Notes under the pieces: model-generated
Databases searched by the model: none
The model's input: only the letters and a program-made list of their open reading frames with translations
What the model was told of the DNA's origin: nothing
In this document: piece by piece, positions 61,325 to 64,000 of the stretch
Position numbering within the stretch: the first letter of the stretch is position 1
How the letters are laid out: the number at the start of each line of letters is the position of its first letter
Origin: Demequina sp. TMPB413
Lineage (GTDB): Bacteria; Actinomycetota; Actinomycetes; Actinomycetales; Demequinaceae
DNA length: 64,000 nucleotides
Direction: 5' to 3'
Assembly (NCBI RefSeq): GCF_020447105.2
Contig: NZ_CP096184.1
Span: 2,852,001-2,916,000, forward strand
Position numbers and translations under genes: made by a program

Positions 61325-62200
61325 GTGACGACGAGACGCTACTTCAACGGCGCCAAGACGCTGGGTCTCTTTGTCCTGCTCTGGGCCGTGTTGCTGGGGT
61401 TGGGCAGCTTCATCTCTGGAGGCAGTTACCTGTGGATCTTCGCGCTGATGGGCGTGGTCACCACCTTCATCGGCTATTGGAACTCCGCCACCCTCGCCAT
61501 CCGAGCAATGCAAGCCCGACCCGTCACTGAAGTCGAGCAGCCAGCGATGTACCGCATCGTCCGCGAGCTCTCGCGTGAAGCCAATCAGCCGATGCCTCGG
61601 CTGTACGTCTCCCCGACGGCCGCGCCCAACGCCTTCGCAACGGGCCGTAACCCGTCCAACGCTGCGGTGTGCTGCACCGAGGGAATCCTCTCGCTTCTCA
61701 CCGAGCGTGAGCTGCGTGGAGTTCTTGGCCACGAGTTGATGCACGTCTACAACCGGGACATTCTCATCGGGTCGGTTGCTGCCGCGATCGCCGGAGTGAT
61801 CACGTCGGTCGCCACCATGGTCATGTGGTTTGGCGGCGGGCGTGACAGTCGCGACAACCCCCTGGGGATCTTCGGGCTACTCGCCATGCTGATTCTGGCG
61901 CCGCTTGCCGCCACCCTGATCAGGATGTCGATCTCGCGCACTCGCGAATTCGATGCCGATGAAGACGGCGCGCGACTGACTGGCGACCCGGCGGCCCTCG
62001 CGTCGGCACTACGCAAGTTGGAGTCTGGCACCGCGGCTCGGCCACTCCAACAGAGCCCGCAACTCGAGAACGTCAGCCACCTGTTCATCGCGAACCCCTT
62101 CAACGGCGTGGGCCTCGCGCGCATGTTCTCGACCCACCCGCCGATGGACGAACGTGTCGCGCGCCTTGAGCAGATGAACGCCAACAGGGGCTTGCTCTAG
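61325..62200 (+). CDS. htpX: M48-family membrane metalloprotease HtpX
   Basis: The 291-residue protein has two N-terminal helices (residues about 12-30 and 37-58), the zinc motif GHELMH (H136, E137, H140), two further helices, and the third ligand region SRTREFDADEDGARL. HtpX degrades misfolded membrane proteins. An AAGGAGG Shine-Dalgarno at 61313-61319 precedes the GTG. It is a single-gene unit. Confidence 0.93.
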   Translation: MTTRRYFNGAKTLGLFVLLWAVLLGLGSFISGGSYLWIFALMGVVTTFIGYWNSATLAIRAMQARPVTEVEQPAMYRIVRELSREANQPMPRLYVSPTAAPNAFATGRNPSNAAVCCTEGILSLLTERELRGVLGHELMHVYNRDILIGSVAAAIAGVITSVATMVMWFGGGRDSRDNPLGIFGLLAMLILAPLAATLIRMSISRTREFDADEDGARLTGDPAALASALRKLESGTAARPLQQSPQLENVSHLFIANPFNGVGLARMFSTHPPMDERVARLEQMNANRGLL

Positions 62201-62356
62201 CGGTCTGGGCGGTCGCAGGAAGAGTTCACACCTCCTGACGGTTGCCTTAGGTAGGCGCCCTCGGTGGTTTCGAGCGAGGTCCGCTACGGTTTCTCCGTCG
62301 GTGCGCCGGCACGCGAGGCTCGGCCCGCGCGTCACGTCGACGAAAGGAGCCGCATC

Positions 62357-64000
62357 ATGAGCACCACCGTTGCCAAGCACATCATCACCGCCCTCGCCGA
62401 CCACGGGGTTGAGCAAGTCTGGGGCGTCGTGGGCGATGCCCTGAACCCGCTCACGGACGCGATCCGTAGCGAGGAACGCACGGATTGGGTGGGTGTCAGG
62501 CACGAGGAGGCGGCCGCCTTCGCCGTCTCCGCGCAGGCTCAAGCCACGGGGCGCATTGGTGTGTGCATGGGCACCGTGGGGCCGGGCTCGATCCACTTGC
62601 TCAACGGCCTCTACGATGCGGCGAAGTCGCACGCGCCCGTCCTGGCGATCGCCGGTCAGGTGCCGACCGATGAGATCGGCACCAACTACTTTCAGGAGGT
62701 CGACAACGATCGGCTCTTCGCCAACGTCGCCGTCTGGACGCACACCCTGACGTCGCCTGCACAGCTCCCGTTTCAGTTGGAGCGGGCAGTCAACGCCGCC
62801 TACGAACGCGGAGGCGTCGCCGTCCTCACGATCCCGGGCGACATTGGCATGCTCGAGATGTCGGACGACGCGCCGACGCCACTCTTCGTACGGCCGACTG
62901 CGCCACCTCCGGCCCCGTCACTGCAGGTGAGCCGGGTGGCAGAAGCACTCGCCAAGGCCGACAAGGTGACGATGCTGGTCGGCCAGGGAGCGAGGCACGC
63001 TCGGGAGGAGGTGCTCGCGGTTGCTGAGGCGCTCAAGGCCCCGATGGTGGTGACCCTCAAGGGCAAGACGGGGCTGGAAGGGGACAATCCCTATCAGGTG
63101 GGTCAGGCAGGGATGCTCGGCAACCCTGCCGCGATGAAGGCTCTCGATGCGTGCGACGTGTTGCTGATGGTCGGCACTGACTTTCCCTATCGAGAGTCGT
63201 ATCCCGAGGGCAAGACCGTGATCCAAATCGATTCTCGCTCGGGCCACATCGGTCGCCGCACCGGCGTGAGGATCGCGGCGGTAGGGGACTCGCGAGCGAC
63301 GCTGTCAGCCTTGCTCGAGCGGCTCATCGCCAGGGACGACGACGCTCACCTCGCCTCCGCGCGGAAGGACTACCTGGACTGGGTGGACAAGCAGCAAAAG
63401 CTCGCTCACCCGACGTACGACTCGAGCGGCATTGTCGCGAAGGTGCGGTCCGTCTTCGACAACCCCGACGACAAGATTCGACCGGAAGCGGTCACGGCCC
63501 TGCTCAACGATCTCGCGCCTGACGATGCCGTCTTCACGACAGACACAGGGATGTCGACCGTATGGGCGGCGCGGTTCCTCGAGATGCGTGGCAGCCGCGA
63601 GTTGTTCGGTTCGTTCAACCTCGGATCCATGGCAAACGCCTTGCCTCAGGCCCTGGGCGTTCAAGCGCTCGACCGTGACCGCACGGTGATCTCGCTGTGT
63701 GGTGACGGCGGGCTGATGATGCTGCTAGGCGACCTTCGCACGGCCGTGACCCACGGCCTGCCCGTCAAGGTCGTGGTGCTCAACAACGGTTCGCTCGGAA
63801 TGGTCAGGCTTGAGCAAGAGGAGGGAGGGATGGCCCGTTTCGGGACGGGCCTTGATAACCCCGACCTCGCCGCTGTGGGGGAGGCCATGGGCCTCGCCTC
63901 TCGGCGCATCGAGCGGCCAGAGGACCTCGAAGAGGGCGTGCGTTGGGCTATGGACCACGACGGGCCGGCGTTGATCGACGTGGTCACTAATCCGAGCGAG
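62357..64000 (+). CDS. poxB: Pyruvate:quinone oxidoreductase PoxB-like (runs off the window)
   Basis: 548 codons are visible without a stop; the family length is about 575, so the end is near. It is a three-domain ThDP enzyme: the N-terminal domain with VGVRHEEAAAFAVSAQAQ (catalytic Glu), the central FAD-binding domain, and the C-terminal ThDP motif SLCGDGGLMMLLGDLRTAVTHG to VVLNNGSLGMV. PoxB decarboxylates pyruvate to acetate and passes electrons to menaquinone at the membrane; the lipid-binding C-terminus is outside the window. An AAAGGAG Shine-Dalgarno precedes the ATG. Acetolactate synthase is less likely because of the FNLGSMANALPQALG stretch. Confidence 0.88.
   Translation, partial: MSTTVAKHIITALADHGVEQVWGVVGDALNPLTDAIRSEERTDWVGVRHEEAAAFAVSAQAQATGRIGVCMGTVGPGSIHLLNGLYDAAKSHAPVLAIAGQVPTDEIGTNYFQEVDNDRLFANVAVWTHTLTSPAQLPFQLERAVNAAYERGGVAVLTIPGDIGMLEMSDDAPTPLFVRPTAPPPAPSLQVSRVAEALAKADKVTMLVGQGARHAREEVLAVAEALKAPMVVTLKGKTGLEGDNPYQVGQAGMLGNPAAMKALDACDVLLMVGTDFPYRESYPEGKTVIQIDSRSGHIGRRTGVRIAAVGDSRATLSALLERLIARDDDAHLASARKDYLDWVDKQQKLAHPTYDSSGIVAKVRSVFDNPDDKIRPEAVTALLNDLAPDDAVFTTDTGMSTVWAARFLEMRGSRELFGSFNLGSMANALPQALGVQALDRDRTVISLCGDGGLMMLLGDLRTAVTHGLPVKVVVLNNGSLGMVRLEQEEGGMARFGTGLDNPDLAAVGEAMGLASRRIERPEDLEEGVRWAMDHDGPALIDVVTNPSE

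Overview
The window is about 64 kb of G+C-rich DNA from an actinobacterium, most likely in Micrococcales (a Cellulomonadaceae/Demequinaceae-like relative). The evidence is the many GTG starts, tight ATGA/GTGA gene overlaps, a classical men menaquinone pathway with a MenJ-type reductase, a 14-gene nuo operon, FprA-type ferredoxin reductase, and many apparently leaderless promoters (a TANNNT box 6-7 nt before the start codon). No rRNA, tRNA, CRISPR array, integrase or phage structural gene was seen.

1-15.9 kb is respiratory cofactor biogenesis: a cytochrome c maturation operon (thioredoxin-like, ccdA, resB, resC), a GT4 glycosyltransferase, a DUF4229 protein, then menA, menE, menB, menC, menD, menF and a geranylgeranyl-reductase-family flavoprotein (menJ-like), with a DUF3048 lipoprotein and a double-PDZ secreted protein between them. 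15.9-32.6 kb is the complete nuoA-N operon followed by a polyprenyl diphosphate synthase. Quinone maturation, quinone side-chain synthesis and the NADH:menaquinone oxidoreductase are therefore encoded side by side on one strand. An O-methyltransferase closes this block.

33.3-42.3 kb is an accessory island. Its left border is an IS481-family element inserted at the O-methyltransferase stop codon, followed by an IS3-family element. Its right border is a 59-bp remnant of the same IS481 end cut by a second IS3-family element. Between them are a truncated glycosyltransferase and a compact cassette: a small secreted two-cysteine protein, two paralogous cysteine-rich lipoproteins, a peptidoglycan-binding membrane-fusion-like protein, an ABC ATPase and a MacB-like permease. 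The cassette lies between 24-bp direct repeats (23/24 identical). I regard it as the best candidate for an undescribed system, perhaps export of or immunity to a secreted polypeptide, or envelope-stress export.

42.4-48.7 kb holds a RarD-type transporter, a GNAT acetyltransferase and a three-gene operon (processive GT2 glucan synthase, HlyD-like protein, GH81 endo-beta-1,3-glucanase lipoprotein) with a CRP/GlxR-like site upstream. This looks like a beta-glucan (curdlan-like) synthesis and secretion locus.

48.8-55.2 kb is assimilatory sulfate reduction: sulfite reductase, cysH (APS-reductase type), cysD, cysN, and an ABC ATPase and permease with no adjacent binding protein. 55.5-64 kb holds a phospholipase D-like protein, a TPR-DUF4037 plus DUF4125 gene pair, fprA, a truncated GNAT gene, an HtpX-like membrane protease and the start of a poxB-type pyruvate:quinone oxidoreductase that runs off the window. 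Several families of about 20-bp repeats recur, three of them as two direct copies spaced 41-42 bp apart, including copies inside two unrelated coding sequences.
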